This document shows positions 44,259 to 53,437 of a stretch of 57,065 nt of DNA, in pieces (the stretch's first letter is position 1; every line of letters begins with the position of its first letter). The position numbers were made by a program, and so were the translations under genes. Origin of the DNA: Bacillus canaveralius (GTDB lineage: Bacteria; Bacillota; Bacilli; Bacillales; Cytobacillaceae); NCBI RefSeq assembly GCF_002860125.1, contig NZ_PGVA01000032.1, positions 1 through 57,065 of the forward strand. Reading direction: 5' to 3'. The notes beneath the pieces are model-generated. The model was not told the origin of the DNA. It saw only the letters and a program-made list of their open reading frames with translations, and did no database searches.

Positions 44259-44488
44259 ATTAAATCGATTAAATTAAGGACAAATACATCTGAAAGACTT
44301 ACTTTTAATGTACTATTTAATCGATTAAATCAAACATGAAACTATGAAATTACAACTTGTGAGTAAATCCATTTAATCGATTAAATCAAATGTTAAATAA
44401 AAATTCCAGACCTTTTTCTCCATTTAATCGTTTAAATGAGAATTAAAATAAAAAATATAGCCATTCCTTTCCATTTAATCGATTAAAT
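44259..44488. repeat. Array of five LacI-type operators
   Basis: Sites of the ATTTAATCGATTAAAT type at 44259-44274 (variant), 44315-44330, 44371-44386, 44422-44437 (central variant TCGTTT) and 44473-44488. Start-to-start spacings are 56, 56, 51 and 51 bp, close to five helical turns, so sites lie on about the same face. Such regular spacing suggests cooperative or looped binding by the LacI protein encoded at 43177. Confidence 0.85.
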
Positions 44489-44511
44489 AATAAGGCAGTG
44501 CTATATTTTTT

Positions 44512-44527
44512 TGAAAACGCTTAACTA
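44512..44527. promoter_or_regulatory. cre-like site
   Basis: TTGAAAACGCTTAAC fits the cre consensus with one mismatch near its end. It sits between the YesL stop and the operator array, a sensible place for CcpA control of the fructan-type operon. Weak by sequence alone. Confidence 0.35.
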
Positions 44528-44545
44528 ATTAGTAGTCTAAATTAT

Positions 44546-45172
44546 TTAAAAATTAATGTCAATACTCTTTATATTTATTTTTTTCACAGTCCTTGCAACT
44601 GTAATTAGCAGGTATACGCTAAATATTGAACCGGAGAACAGAAAAAATAAACCCGTCACCTTTGCTGTGAGAAAAAGTAGTAATAACAACCCTGTCAGAA
44701 TATATAAGTTAGTCATAGGATTGTTTAACAAGATATACAGAGATCCTTTGTATATCTCCTTGTTGCCAATGCTATCACTATATACGATAAGGCTATAAAA
44801 AAAGAGCATCGTTAATAAAAAGAGAAGTAAATAAAATAAATAGACCACAAAGCTGCTATAAGGAAAATCCATCAACGAGAAGAAACGGATATCCGCAACT
44901 ATGATAAAACCGCATAGACTAAATGGAAAAAATAAATGGTTACTCTTTTTAAACTGACTCTTGTATAGGCGAACAAATTCTTTTTTAATACTAAACTCGT
45001 TTTTTTCCACCAATAATTTTTTTATTATTAAAACCATTGCCGTTGTCGCAGGAAAAAATCCAAGTAGTATGCCGCCGAAAACCGTGAAAACCAGCCAAAG
45101 GATATTGATGAACACTAAATTGGAAATCCATACAGATAACCCGTGCAATTTGTTTAATACACTATTATTCAT
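44546..45172 (-). CDS. YesL-like DUF624 membrane protein
   Basis: 208 aa with about five to six hydrophobic segments and the start SVWISNLVFINILWLVFTVFGG typical of DUF624. These proteins accompany sugar ABC operons in Bacillus (for example yesL beside rhamnogalacturonan genes). It probably aids the binding-protein transporter, but its function is unassigned. It lies upstream of the operators, so it may have a separate promoter. Confidence 0.8.
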   Translation of the reverse strand: MNNSVLNKLHGLSVWISNLVFINILWLVFTVFGGILLGFFPATTAMVLIIKKLLVEKNEFSIKKEFVRLYKSQFKKSNHLFFPFSLCGFIIVADIRFFSLMDFPYSSFVVYLFYLLLFLLTMLFFYSLIVYSDSIGNKEIYKGSLYILLNNPMTNLYILTGLLLLLFLTAKVTGLFFLFSGSIFSVYLLITVARTVKKINIKSIDINF

Positions 45173-45395
45173 CTATTTTCACCTGCTTTATATTTAGTTA
45201 CATGGCTTTCGGGGTAATTAGATACAAAGTTTAGCTCAATATTACGATTCACTTTGCACTTTGTAAAGGTTGATATTAAGAACTTATTCATTTTCGCAAG
45301 GGTTTTTACGGATATTCCCCGATTCATTTGCTGGTTACGCTGTAGCCGTTGTAAAAATCCTGGTATGGATGTCACCTATCTTTTTTAAAAGCATT

Positions 45396-45411
45396 GTCAC
45401 TACATAGTGAC
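45396..45411 (-). terminator. Terminator of the KDG-type operon
   Basis: GTCACTA-CA-TAGTGAC overlaps the uxaA stop codon (45400-45402). On the minus strand it is followed by AATGCTTTTAAAAAAG. Stem 6-7 bp. Moderately convincing. Confidence 0.5.
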
Positions 45412-46893
45412 CCCATCTTTAAAAATTGCAATCTCTTTAAATCCAAATACTTCATTATTGGTAAGTTTTCTACCAGAAGCTACATCTAGAATATACGAAA
45501 AAAACTCATCAGCTAATTTGTCCATAGGCATGTCCTCAATTAGCTTCCCGGCATTAAAGTCAATCCAATTCTTCTTCCGCTCAAATAATGGTGTGTTAGT
45601 AGAAATTTTAACAGTAGGAACCGGACCGCCAAACGGAGTTCCTCTTCCAGTTGTAAACAAGACAATTTGACATCCTGAAGCAGCCAGAGCCGTTACCGAG
45701 ACTAAGTCATTACCCGGTCCCTGAAGTAAATGCAATCCCTTTTCACTAATCCGATCACCGTATTGCAGCACTTCTTCAATTCTTGAGAAGCCTCCTTTTT
45801 GGACACAGCCGAGGGATTTTTCTTCAAGAGTTGTGATGCCGCCCTTTTTGTTTCCGGGAGAAGGATTTTCGTAGACCGACTGATTATATTTCACAAAGTA
45901 GCGTTTGAAGTCATTGACGAGATTGACGATTTCCGTAAACGTTTCTTCGTCCTTTGCTCTTTCCATCAAGATCGATTCTGCGCCAAACATTTCGGGAACT
46001 TCTGTTAATACAGTGGCGCCACCGCTTTCCACAATCATATCCGAAAACACGCCAACTAAAGGGTTTGCCGTTATACCAGACAAGCCATCCGAACCGCCGC
46101 ATTTCAAGCCAATTCTTAATTCGGAGACGGGTACTTCTTCTCTTTTAAATGCGGAAGCATATTCTGCTAACTCCTCGATTAATTCCAGTCCCAATTCCAT
46201 CTCATCCTCGACTTGCTGGACATTTAGAAACTTAACGCGCTGCTGATTATAGTCGCCGATTTCCTCTTTGAATAAATCAATGTAATTATTTTCACAGCCG
46301 AGTCCAAGCACTAAAATGCCGCCAGCATTTGGGTGATGGATAAGGTCTGATAATATTTTTTGTGTGTATTTCAAATCATCGCCCAACTGGGAGCAGCCAT
46401 ACGGGTGAGCAAAGTGATAGATTCCATCAATATTCCTATGCTTAATTACTTTTTCAGAGACCTTGACTAGATTTTCGGCTACTTTGTTAATGCAGCCTAC
46501 CGTATTTATAATCCAGATTTCATTCCGGACTCCAACATCGCCATTTTCACGGCGATATCCCAATAACGTCTGGATGTTTTTGCTTGCAGATTGCTGTTTT
46601 ATCTTTGGTTTATATGTGTATTCAAGTTCGCCACTAAGATTTGTTTTTACATTATGGGTATGGACAAATTCTCCTGGTTCAATGTCTGTTATCGCATGCC
46701 CAATCGGAAATCCATATTTGATGATATACATCCCCGCTGCGATTTTTCTGTTCGATATTTTATGTCCTCTATCTACATCTTCTTTAAGTTCTACGGTAGA
46801 GCCGTCTATTTCAAGAAGTGTCCTCTTTTCTAAGTCTTGTAGGCTGATCCAAACATTGTCGGATTCATGTATTTGAATAACGTCTCGTAACAT
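45400..46893 (-). CDS. uxaA: UxaA-family (altronate-type) dehydratase
   Basis: 497 aa, the full-length form with an N-terminal SAF domain (first 95 residues or so, GHKISNRKIAAGMYIIKYG to HTHNVKTNLS) and a C-terminal catalytic domain with GYRRENGDVGVRNEIWI, GLKCGGSDGLSGITANPLVG and FTTGRGTPFGGPVPTVKI. It dehydrates a sugar acid such as altronate to 2-keto-3-deoxygluconate, which KdgK and the aldolase upstream would take to pyruvate. ATG 46893 follows GGAGGGGG; the open frame begins 18 codons earlier without a site. An intercistronic hairpin (46921-46942) precedes it. Galactarate/altronate relatives overlap, so the substrate is inferred. Confidence 0.85.
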   Translation of the reverse strand: MLRDVIQIHESDNVWISLQDLEKRTLLEIDGSTVELKEDVDRGHKISNRKIAAGMYIIKYGFPIGHAITDIEPGEFVHTHNVKTNLSGELEYTYKPKIKQQSASKNIQTLLGYRRENGDVGVRNEIWIINTVGCINKVAENLVKVSEKVIKHRNIDGIYHFAHPYGCSQLGDDLKYTQKILSDLIHHPNAGGILVLGLGCENNYIDLFKEEIGDYNQQRVKFLNVQQVEDEMELGLELIEELAEYASAFKREEVPVSELRIGLKCGGSDGLSGITANPLVGVFSDMIVESGGATVLTEVPEMFGAESILMERAKDEETFTEIVNLVNDFKRYFVKYNQSVYENPSPGNKKGGITTLEEKSLGCVQKGGFSRIEEVLQYGDRISEKGLHLLQGPGNDLVSVTALAASGCQIVLFTTGRGTPFGGPVPTVKISTNTPLFERKKNWIDFNAGKLIEDMPMDKLADEFFSYILDVASGRKLTNNEVFGFKEIAIFKDGVTM

Positions 46894-46920
46894 TGCTGAT
46901 CCCCCTCCATAAAAGAAAGA

Positions 46921-46942
46921 GGTTAACCTCGTATTGTTAACC
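46921..46942 (-). promoter_or_regulatory. Intercistronic hairpin upstream of uxaA
   Basis: On the minus strand GGTTAAC, an 8-nt loop, GTTAACC, followed by TCTTTCTTTT. The T-rich tail gives it weak terminator character. It lies between the DapA-family gene (stop 46955) and the uxaA ribosome-binding site, and may reduce uxaA expression. Confidence 0.55.
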
Positions 46943-46954
46943 TCCATTTTCCCC

Positions 46955-47863
46955 TTACAATAAACCTGCCTTTTTCAATAGCTGGGCCAACTGCTCTTTT
47001 TTCTCAATTGATAATGCTCTAGCTGGTGGCAGCACGTGTGTAGAAATGTTCAGTCCTGTCAATTTCATTGCTTCTTTCACTACATTTACGAAAGGCGAAT
47101 CCAGCTTGTAGATAAGGGGAAGATGAGCCAATCTTTGATGGAGCTCTAAAGCCTCTTGCATGTTACCTTCCTGGAAAGCGCGATAAATGCCAATCGTAAG
47201 CTGCGGTGCAAAGTTTGCACTGGCAGAGATCGCTCCATCCCCGCCAAGTGCCAGTGTATTTAACAAATGGTCATCAAATCCACAGAACACCTTAAATTGC
47301 GAGTGGTTTTCTTTTACCTTTAAAATCATTTCCCTAATATGTCCTGCCTGATCGACTGTTTCTTTAATCCCTACGATATTCTGATTTTTATCTACCAGCT
47401 TTAAAACAAATTCAGGGCTTAAATCCTGGCCGGTCAGGTTCGGAAAATTATACAGCAAGATCGGGAGATTGATAGATTGTGCGATTTGGTCATAATGCAG
47501 AAACAGATTGTCTTCCGAAAGCGACCAGTAATACGGGTTAATCATTACGACAGCGTCTGCCCCTGCCTTTTCTGCATGTTGACTCAGTTCAATCACTTCG
47601 TTCGTGCTGGTACTGCCCGTCCCTATCAAAACGGGTACCCGGCCGTTGACATAGTCAACAGAAAATTCAGCAACCCGTTTGCGTTCTTGAACGGACATTT
47701 GCGAAAACTCTCCTCCAGTCCCGAGGAAAAAAAGTCCGTTCACACCCGACTCTATTAAAAAGTCTATTAATTTACCCATCCCTTTTTCATCAAGACTGCC
47801 GTTTTCATTGATAATCGTCGATACTGGCGGAATAATGCCTTGAAATGTAACTGCTCTTTGCAA
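46955..47863 (-). CDS. DapA/NanA-family lyase or dehydratase
   Basis: 302 aa class I aldolase barrel with GTGGEF (48-53), Tyr138 (LLYNFPNLTG) and Schiff-base Lys167 (GIKETV). This family includes dihydrodipicolinate synthase, 2-keto-3-deoxygluconate aldolase and 5-keto-4-deoxyglucarate dehydratase. In this operon a keto-deoxy sugar-acid aldolase or dehydratase is likely, not lysine synthesis. Thirteen bp after dctM. Confidence 0.85.
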   Translation of the reverse strand: MQRAVTFQGIIPPVSTIINENGSLDEKGMGKLIDFLIESGVNGLFFLGTGGEFSQMSVQERKRVAEFSVDYVNGRVPVLIGTGSTSTNEVIELSQHAEKAGADAVVMINPYYWSLSEDNLFLHYDQIAQSINLPILLYNFPNLTGQDLSPEFVLKLVDKNQNIVGIKETVDQAGHIREMILKVKENHSQFKVFCGFDDHLLNTLALGGDGAISASANFAPQLTIGIYRAFQEGNMQEALELHQRLAHLPLIYKLDSPFVNVVKEAMKLTGLNISTHVLPPARALSIEKKEQLAQLLKKAGLL

Positions 47864-47875
47864 GATCGTCTCCTC

Positions 47876-49150
47876 CTATTCAGTAAAGAACTCCAATGGC
47901 ACTGTGACGATACCCGGGAATAACACCAATAGAAATAGAATCGCCATTTGTACGAGCAAGAACGGGAAAATCCCTTTTGTAATATCTATGATACTTATTT
48001 TACTAATTCCGCATCCTACATAAAGGACGGTTCCTACTGGAGGGGTTATTAATCCAATTGAAAGGTTGATAACCATTAATAATCCAAAGTAAACTGGATC
48101 GATTCCAACAGCCTTTACTACTGGCAACAGTACTGGAGTAAAGATCAGAATAGCCGGAGTAAGGTCCATTACACATCCTACAATCAATAAGAAGAGCATG
48201 ATAATTACCAGCAATAGAGTAGGGTTTGTGGTGATATTGGATAAAAACTCACCTAATTCCCTTGGAACTTGGCCAACCGTAATCGCATACCCTGAAACAA
48301 TTGCTGTAGCAGCAACGAACATAACAACACCCGTTGTTTTAGCAGTTTCAACAAACACTTTAGGGATTTCAGTCCACTTTAATTCACGATAAATTAAGGA
48401 AATAATGAAGGCGTAAACTGCCGCAACTACCCCGGCCTCAGTAGGGGTAAAGACGCCGCCACGCAAACCGACAATAATGATAACCGGCAATAGCAATGCC
48501 AGGAATGCCCGCTTTAAAGCGACCCACCGCTCTTGTGAAGTTGCTTTCGGAAGAGTATCACTATTGTCACGTTTGGAGACAAAGTACCATACAACCATTA
48601 GTCCCACTGCCATTAGAAGACCGGGAACAATACCGGCCATAAACAATTTGGAAATGGATACGCCGCCAACTACCCCAAATAAAATCATTGGAATACTCGG
48701 AGGGATTATTGTACCGAGAATACCTGTTGCAGCAGTCAAACCTGTTGCACGATTTTTGTTATAGCCCTTTGCAATCATCATTGGGATCAGGATGGCACCC
48801 AGTGCTGCTGTATCGGCAACCGCTGAACCTGACAACCCTGCGAAAATAACACCGGAAATGATGACAACATAGCCAAGTCCGCCACGGATATGCCCAACAA
48901 GTGAACTGGCGAAATCAACGATACGCCTGGATACTCCGCCCGCATTCATGATCTCACCCGTTAAAATGAAGAATGGTATGGCCATTAGCGAGAAGCTATT
49001 AGCCCCTTTAATTAAATATTCGCCAAGTATTCCTGTATCAAATAAACCAAGTGAAACCAGCATAACGACAGCACTTATAAGCATGGAGATTGCGATAGGC
49101 ACTCCAATCAGCAACAAGGAAAACAGGGATGCAAGAAACAGCCAAATCAT
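47876..49150 (-). CDS. dctM: TRAP transporter large permease DctM
   Basis: 424 aa, about 12 membrane segments. IPFFILTGEIMNAGGVSRRIVDFA, LSGSAVADTAALGAILIPMM and NLSIGLITPPVGTVLYVG are the family signatures. It imports an organic or sugar acid with sodium, using the DctP protein for capture. ATG overlaps the dctQ stop (ATGA). Confidence 0.95.
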   Translation of the reverse strand: MIWLFLASLFSLLLIGVPIAISMLISAVVMLVSLGLFDTGILGEYLIKGANSFSLMAIPFFILTGEIMNAGGVSRRIVDFASSLVGHIRGGLGYVVIISGVIFAGLSGSAVADTAALGAILIPMMIAKGYNKNRATGLTAATGILGTIIPPSIPMILFGVVGGVSISKLFMAGIVPGLLMAVGLMVVWYFVSKRDNSDTLPKATSQERWVALKRAFLALLLPVIIIVGLRGGVFTPTEAGVVAAVYAFIISLIYRELKWTEIPKVFVETAKTTGVVMFVAATAIVSGYAITVGQVPRELGEFLSNITTNPTLLLVIIMLFLLIVGCVMDLTPAILIFTPVLLPVVKAVGIDPVYFGLLMVINLSIGLITPPVGTVLYVGCGISKISIIDITKGIFPFLLVQMAILFLLVLFPGIVTVPLEFFTE

Positions 49151-49665
49151 TTGTTATTCCTCCCTTCAATTTCAGGCTCTCCTGTTAAAGGAGGTTCCCC
49201 ATCTTTGGAAAATATGAATTGAATCGTTTGGATGGCCGTAATCGCAATCATTAACACCGCGAATACAACTCCTGCCAGATAAAAGAAGGCTACTGGAATC
49301 CCTGTAGCAGGACCCGAAATCATACTATTCAGGTTGATCATTTTAAATAGCCCGTCAATAAACAGGATAAGGACAAAAATAACAAGTGTATTGGCTACCA
49401 AAGATAAAACCTTTTGCACTTTGCGGGGAACATTTGCAGTTAAAATGTCTACCCCGAGATGGCTTTTGTCTCTTGCAGCAACAACAGCTCCCAAAAAGAC
49501 AAGCCAGACGAACAGATAGCGTGATAATTCTTCAGACCAGGTAATCCCTGAATCAAAAGCATAGCGAAGGACTACATTTATAAAAACTAAACCGACCATG
49601 CCCACCAGTATAATCACTATTACTGAATTTAAAATACCGTTAAGGACTTTTAACACTTTGCTCAT
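49147..49665 (-). CDS. dctQ: TRAP transporter small permease DctQ
   Basis: 172 aa, four membrane segments, with GITWSEELSRYLFVWLVFLGAVVAARDKSHLGVD as the DctQ signature. It forms the membrane complex with DctM. GGTGGG lies upstream of the start at 49665. Confidence 0.92.
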   Translation of the reverse strand: MSKVLKVLNGILNSVIVIILVGMVGLVFINVVLRYAFDSGITWSEELSRYLFVWLVFLGAVVAARDKSHLGVDILTANVPRKVQKVLSLVANTLVIFVLILFIDGLFKMINLNSMISGPATGIPVAFFYLAGVVFAVLMIAITAIQTIQFIFSKDGEPPLTGEPEIEGRNNK

Positions 49666-49694
49666 TTTCCCACCTCACCCCAGGTATATAAACC

Positions 49695-50708
49695 TTATTT
49701 TTGTTCGTGAATTTTATTGATAAACTCCTCTGCCCAATCATATTTTTTATATAGATCCTCATAAACTGGTTCCATTGAGTCTCTCAATTCATTCATGAAT
49801 TTTTCATCCGGAACTGTAAACTTGATCCCGTGTTCTTCAAGGAACTGCTTTGTTTCACTTTCTGATTCTTGAAGAAGCTCCCATTCATAGTTAGCTGATT
49901 CCTTAGCCGCAGCCAAGATGATTTCTCTCGTTTCATCGTCAAGGCCATCAAAAAACTCTTTATTCATCAGATATACATTGGGACTGAACATATGCTTTGT
50001 TTCAGTCACATGGCTTTGAACCTCATACAAACCTGATTCCTTCAACGTGGTGATCGGATTTTCCTGGCCGTCAATAACCCCTTGTTCTATTGCCGTAAAA
50101 ACTTCGGAAAGTGCAAGCGGCTGGACGTTCGCCCCCAAGGCTTTTCCTGTATTAATAAAGATAGGGATATTTGTCATCCGTAACCGGAAACCTTTGAAGT
50201 CTTCCATGGAAGCAATTTCACGATTGGCAGAGACCGATCTGAAACCATTGGCTGTCCATGCCAGCGGCTCTGCGCCAAGTTCGCGGAAAGCCTCTCCAAT
50301 TTCATCCCCGACTTCCCCATTTAAGATGCGGTTCGCTTGCTCATAATCATCAAACAAGTATGGCCACTCCACAGCCCCTATCTTTGGATTTGCTGTCTGC
50401 AAGCCCATTCCCGTAATCGCCATCTGAATGGAGCCTATCCTTACGCCACTTGTAAATGAATCTTCATCCCCAAGCTCGTTACCCGGATAAATTTCGACTA
50501 CATATTTTCCGTCTGTTTGTTCTTCAACCATGGGCTTGAATTTTTCTCTTAAAGCAATGTTCTGCGGGTGAGTCTCAGAAAAATAGTTGGCAATTTTAAT
50601 AGTAGTAACACCGTTTCTCTCTTTGCCAGCCGTTTCAAGCGCATTGCAGCCGGTTAATACGACCAGCATTAATCCTATCATCATAGTTAAAAACGCTTTC
50701 ATTTTCAT
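49695..50708 (-). CDS. dctP: TRAP transporter substrate-binding lipoprotein DctP
   Basis: 337 aa. The signal peptide ends in LTGC (Cys21), so the protein is membrane-anchored. The conserved Arg of DctP proteins that binds carboxylates is expected in FRLRMTNIPIFINTGKALGANVQPLALSEVFTAIEQGVIDGQENPI. It should bind a sugar acid such as a hexuronate or aldonate. ATG 50708 lies eight bases after AAGGGGG; an upstream frame of 17 codons lacks a site. Confidence 0.92.
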   Translation of the reverse strand: MKMKAFLTMMIGLMLVVLTGCNALETAGKERNGVTTIKIANYFSETHPQNIALREKFKPMVEEQTDGKYVVEIYPGNELGDEDSFTSGVRIGSIQMAITGMGLQTANPKIGAVEWPYLFDDYEQANRILNGEVGDEIGEAFRELGAEPLAWTANGFRSVSANREIASMEDFKGFRLRMTNIPIFINTGKALGANVQPLALSEVFTAIEQGVIDGQENPITTLKESGLYEVQSHVTETKHMFSPNVYLMNKEFFDGLDDETREIILAAAKESANYEWELLQESESETKQFLEEHGIKFTVPDEKFMNELRDSMEPVYEDLYKKYDWAEEFINKIHEQK

Positions 50709-50763
50709 ACAATAAACCCCCTTGTTTGAACTAAGGTAAGGGACAAAGTGATGTCCCATCCTT

Positions 50764-51408
50764 TTAAAGTGAAAACCTTGCTTCTTTTACTGTATCCACA
50801 AACTGGCGCGCTTTGTTCTCGAGATTAATAAGGAATTCCTCATTTACTTGCTGTTTCATGTTGACCAACGAACTTCCAATCCCTGCAGCCACGGCACCAT
50901 TTTTAATATAGGCGCCTACATTATCTACATCGAGACCGCCTGTCGGCATAAGCGGAATTTGCGGCATCGGGCCATGGATATCCTTAATGTAACTTGGGCC
51001 AAAAACATTAGCCGGAAAGACCTTAATAATATCAGCGCCATTTTCGTATGCTGTTAAAATTTCAGTTGGCGTTAAAGCACCTGGTATGCTTACAACTCCA
51101 TATCTTTTGGCAACTTTAATAGTTTCCTTATTTACAGTAGGAGAAAAGATGAACCTGGCACCGGCCATGATCGCCGCTCTGGCAGTTTCCGGATCTAATA
51201 CCGTCCCCGCTCCAACAATCACTTCATCGCCCAACTCTTCTGCAACCTGTTCGATCAGGGAAAGAACCTTTGGGGTCTCCACCGTAATCTCAAGTGTTTT
51301 CACTCCGCCTTTATGCAAAGACTTTGCGATTGCAACTATATTGTCGGGAGAAGTTCCCCTAATAACTGCAACAATACCATTCTCTTGAATTTGATCTATC
51401 AATCTCAT
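50764..51408 (-). CDS. eda: KDPG/KHG aldolase
   Basis: 214 aa. Glu40 (TLEITVETP), Schiff-base Lys129 (IIKVFPANVFGPSY) and LMPTGGLDVDNVGAYI are conserved. It cleaves 2-keto-3-deoxy-6-phosphogluconate to pyruvate and glyceraldehyde 3-phosphate. It lies directly downstream of the KDG kinase, giving the last two steps of the pathway. Confidence 0.92.
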   Translation of the reverse strand: MRLIDQIQENGIVAVIRGTSPDNIVAIAKSLHKGGVKTLEITVETPKVLSLIEQVAEELGDEVIVGAGTVLDPETARAAIMAGARFIFSPTVNKETIKVAKRYGVVSIPGALTPTEILTAYENGADIIKVFPANVFGPSYIKDIHGPMPQIPLMPTGGLDVDNVGAYIKNGAVAAGIGSSLVNMKQQVNEEFLINLENKARQFVDTVKEARFSL

Positions 51409-51424
51409 TTGTCTTCCATCCTCC

Positions 51425-52384
51425 TTAACGATTTACATCTTCACCTGACTGACTTGAAAAACGCTCAATCTCTTCTCTTTCAGGAAGACCCTCGACATCA
51501 CCATTGACCATCGTGACGAATGCACCTGTGATATTTCCGCGATCAACTGCTTTAGCCGGTTCGAGACCATCCAATAGACCTGAGATAAAACCTGCGGCAA
51601 ACCCGTCTCCCGCTCCAACCGGATCAACTACCCGTTCTACAGTAATTCCAGGCACCATTGCTTGTTCGTTATTTGTCATATACATTGCGCCTTGTGCTCC
51701 AAGCTTTAGTACAACGGTTGAGGCTCCCTGGTTAAGAAACAATTCACCCAGTTTACTAGGATCACTTTCCCCAAACAAGAATTGTCCCTCTGAAACTCCT
51801 GGAAGCACGATATCTGCTTTTGAGATCAGTTTCAATAATATGGCTCTTGCCTTTTCTTCACTCCATAATTTCCTTCTAAGATTGGGATCAAAGACAACCT
51901 TTACGCCATTTCTCTTTGCCACTTCTACGGCTTCAAAAATGGCTTCTTCACAGCTTTCACTTAATGCAGGAGTGATTCCCGTTATATGCAGATATGTTGC
52001 TTTTGCGATATATTCCTCATTAATATCTTGTTTCGATAGAGTACTAGCTGCAGACCCCTTTCGGTAATAATAGACACGAACATCATTTTCTCTTCGCGGT
52101 TCTTTAAAATAGATTCCCGTTGGTGCGGATCCGTCAGTTTTCACCTGACTGACATCAACTTTTTCACCGCTGATAAAGGACAGCATGGCCCGTCCAAACT
52201 CATCATCTCCGACCTTGCTGATCCAGCCAACTTTATGTCCGAGTCTAGAGAGCCCGATCGCTACATTGGACTCTGCTCCGCCAAACTTCATTGAAAATTG
52301 CTTGGCATATCTCATTAATCCTGTTGTATCAGGAGTAAACAAAACCATTGTTTCACCAATTGTGACGACATCCATTTCCTTCAC
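51425..52384 (-). CDS. kdgK: 2-keto-3-deoxygluconate kinase
   Basis: 319 aa PfkB kinase. VVTIGETMVLFTPDTTGLMRYAKQF and FGGAESNVAIGLSRLG open the sugar-binding lobe; RVVDPVGAGDGFAAGFISGLL is the catalytic signature. The N-terminus and gene order with the KDPG aldolase fit KdgK. It makes KDPG from KDG and ATP. GTG 52384 is kept although an ATG three codons later is possible. Confidence 0.92.
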   Translation of the reverse strand: MKEMDVVTIGETMVLFTPDTTGLMRYAKQFSMKFGGAESNVAIGLSRLGHKVGWISKVGDDEFGRAMLSFISGEKVDVSQVKTDGSAPTGIYFKEPRRENDVRVYYYRKGSAASTLSKQDINEEYIAKATYLHITGITPALSESCEEAIFEAVEVAKRNGVKVVFDPNLRRKLWSEEKARAILLKLISKADIVLPGVSEGQFLFGESDPSKLGELFLNQGASTVVLKLGAQGAMYMTNNEQAMVPGITVERVVDPVGAGDGFAAGFISGLLDGLEPAKAVDRGNITGAFVTMVNGDVEGLPEREEIERFSSQSGEDVNR

Positions 52385-52392
52385 TTCTTTCC

Positions 52393-53406
52393 TTATGCCT
52401 GTGATAAATAGTTATAAACCGTTTCCGTTACCGGAATCCCGTCACGAAGTCTGGCTTCTTCTTTCAGTTGCTCTGGCTCGCCAGGAACCATTACTTTAGA
52501 AAAACCTTCAGCAGGCTGTGTTTCATGAATTTCATTAATCATTTGGTCCATATTCGCCAAAAACTGTTTTGGATCTGTGAATACAGCTGGATTTATCGCG
52601 CAAAGAAAATGTCCAAGCTTACGTTTTTTACTGTAGTCACCATACATTGTCGCGATATGCGGCCCGAATGCTGCGCCTGCCAATAATCCTGATAATACAT
52701 CCACTACCATGGCTAAGCCGTATCCTTTCGGGCCAGCAAAAGGAAGCAGCGCGGATACTGCATGAGGATCGGTTGTTGGCTTCCCGTTTTCGTCCACTCC
52801 CCAATCAGCAGGAACCGCCGCATCAGCCTCTCTTGCGTGCAATACCTTTCCGAAAGCAACATTGCTTGTCGCCATATCCAGTATTACCGGTTTGTTTTCC
52901 TTGGCAGGGAAACCAAATGCGATTGGGTTTGTCCCAAAATATGGCTTCGCTCCGCCGAAAGGCACGACCACTTTGTCGGTATGTGTCATCGCCATTCCGA
53001 CCATATTCTTTTCAGCTGCCTGCTGGACAAAATATGATAGAGCCCCACAATGGCTGCTGTTTGTCACGACAACCATTCCAACACCATTCTTTTCTGCCAG
53101 TTTAATAGCATAATCCATGGCTTCTTTCGCAATAACGTGACCCATTCCGTCATCACCGTCAAAAATTGCTGTAGATGGGGCCGTATCTTTTACATTGAAT
53201 GTTGGATTTGGATTTAACCCGCCTTCTGATAAGCGTTTAACGTAATGTTCTGTACGCAAAACCCCGTGTGAGCTTACACCCCGCAAGTCAGCATGGACAA
53301 GAACGTCAGCCACCGCTTGTGCATGGTCCTCACGTAAACCCGCTTTTGTTAATTTTGATACAACTAAGCCTGTTAACTCTTCACTCGAAACAATGATATC
53401 TGCCAT
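52393..53406 (-). CDS. Ldh-family (malate/L-lactate-type) NAD(P)-dependent oxidoreductase
   Basis: 337 aa. [21 protein letters not shown] near 50-70, [12 protein letters not shown] near 115 and [28 protein letters not shown] near 155-180 are marks of the Ldh_2 family, which includes YiaK 2,3-diketogulonate reductase, ureidoglycolate and sulfolactate dehydrogenases. It probably reduces a keto acid to a hydroxy acid that UxaA can dehydrate. Start at 53406 follows GGGGTG. Confidence 0.85.
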   Translation of the reverse strand: MADIIVSSEELTGLVVSKLTKAGLREDHAQAVADVLVHADLRGVSSHGVLRTEHYVKRLSEGGLNPNPTFNVKDTAPSTAIFDGDDGMGHVIAKEAMDYAIKLAEKNGVGMVVVTNSSHCGALSYFVQQAAEKNMVGMAMTHTDKVVVPFGGAKPYFGTNPIAFGFPAKENKPVILDMATSNVAFGKVLHAREADAAVPADWGVDENGKPTTDPHAVSALLPFAGPKGYGLAMVVDVLSGLLAGAAFGPHIATMYGDYSKKRKLGHFLCAINPAVFTDPKQFLANMDQMINEIHETQPAEGFSKVMVPGEPEQLKEEARLRDGIPVTETVYNYLSQA

Positions 53407-53437
53407 TTATAAACACCCCATTAAGTTAATTTTCAAT

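Noticed and set aside
45169-45375. 68-codon minus-strand frame whose stop overlaps the YesL start
   Set aside because: No ribosome-binding site at any possible start, begins in the terminator region of uxaA, and the protein resembles nothing known.
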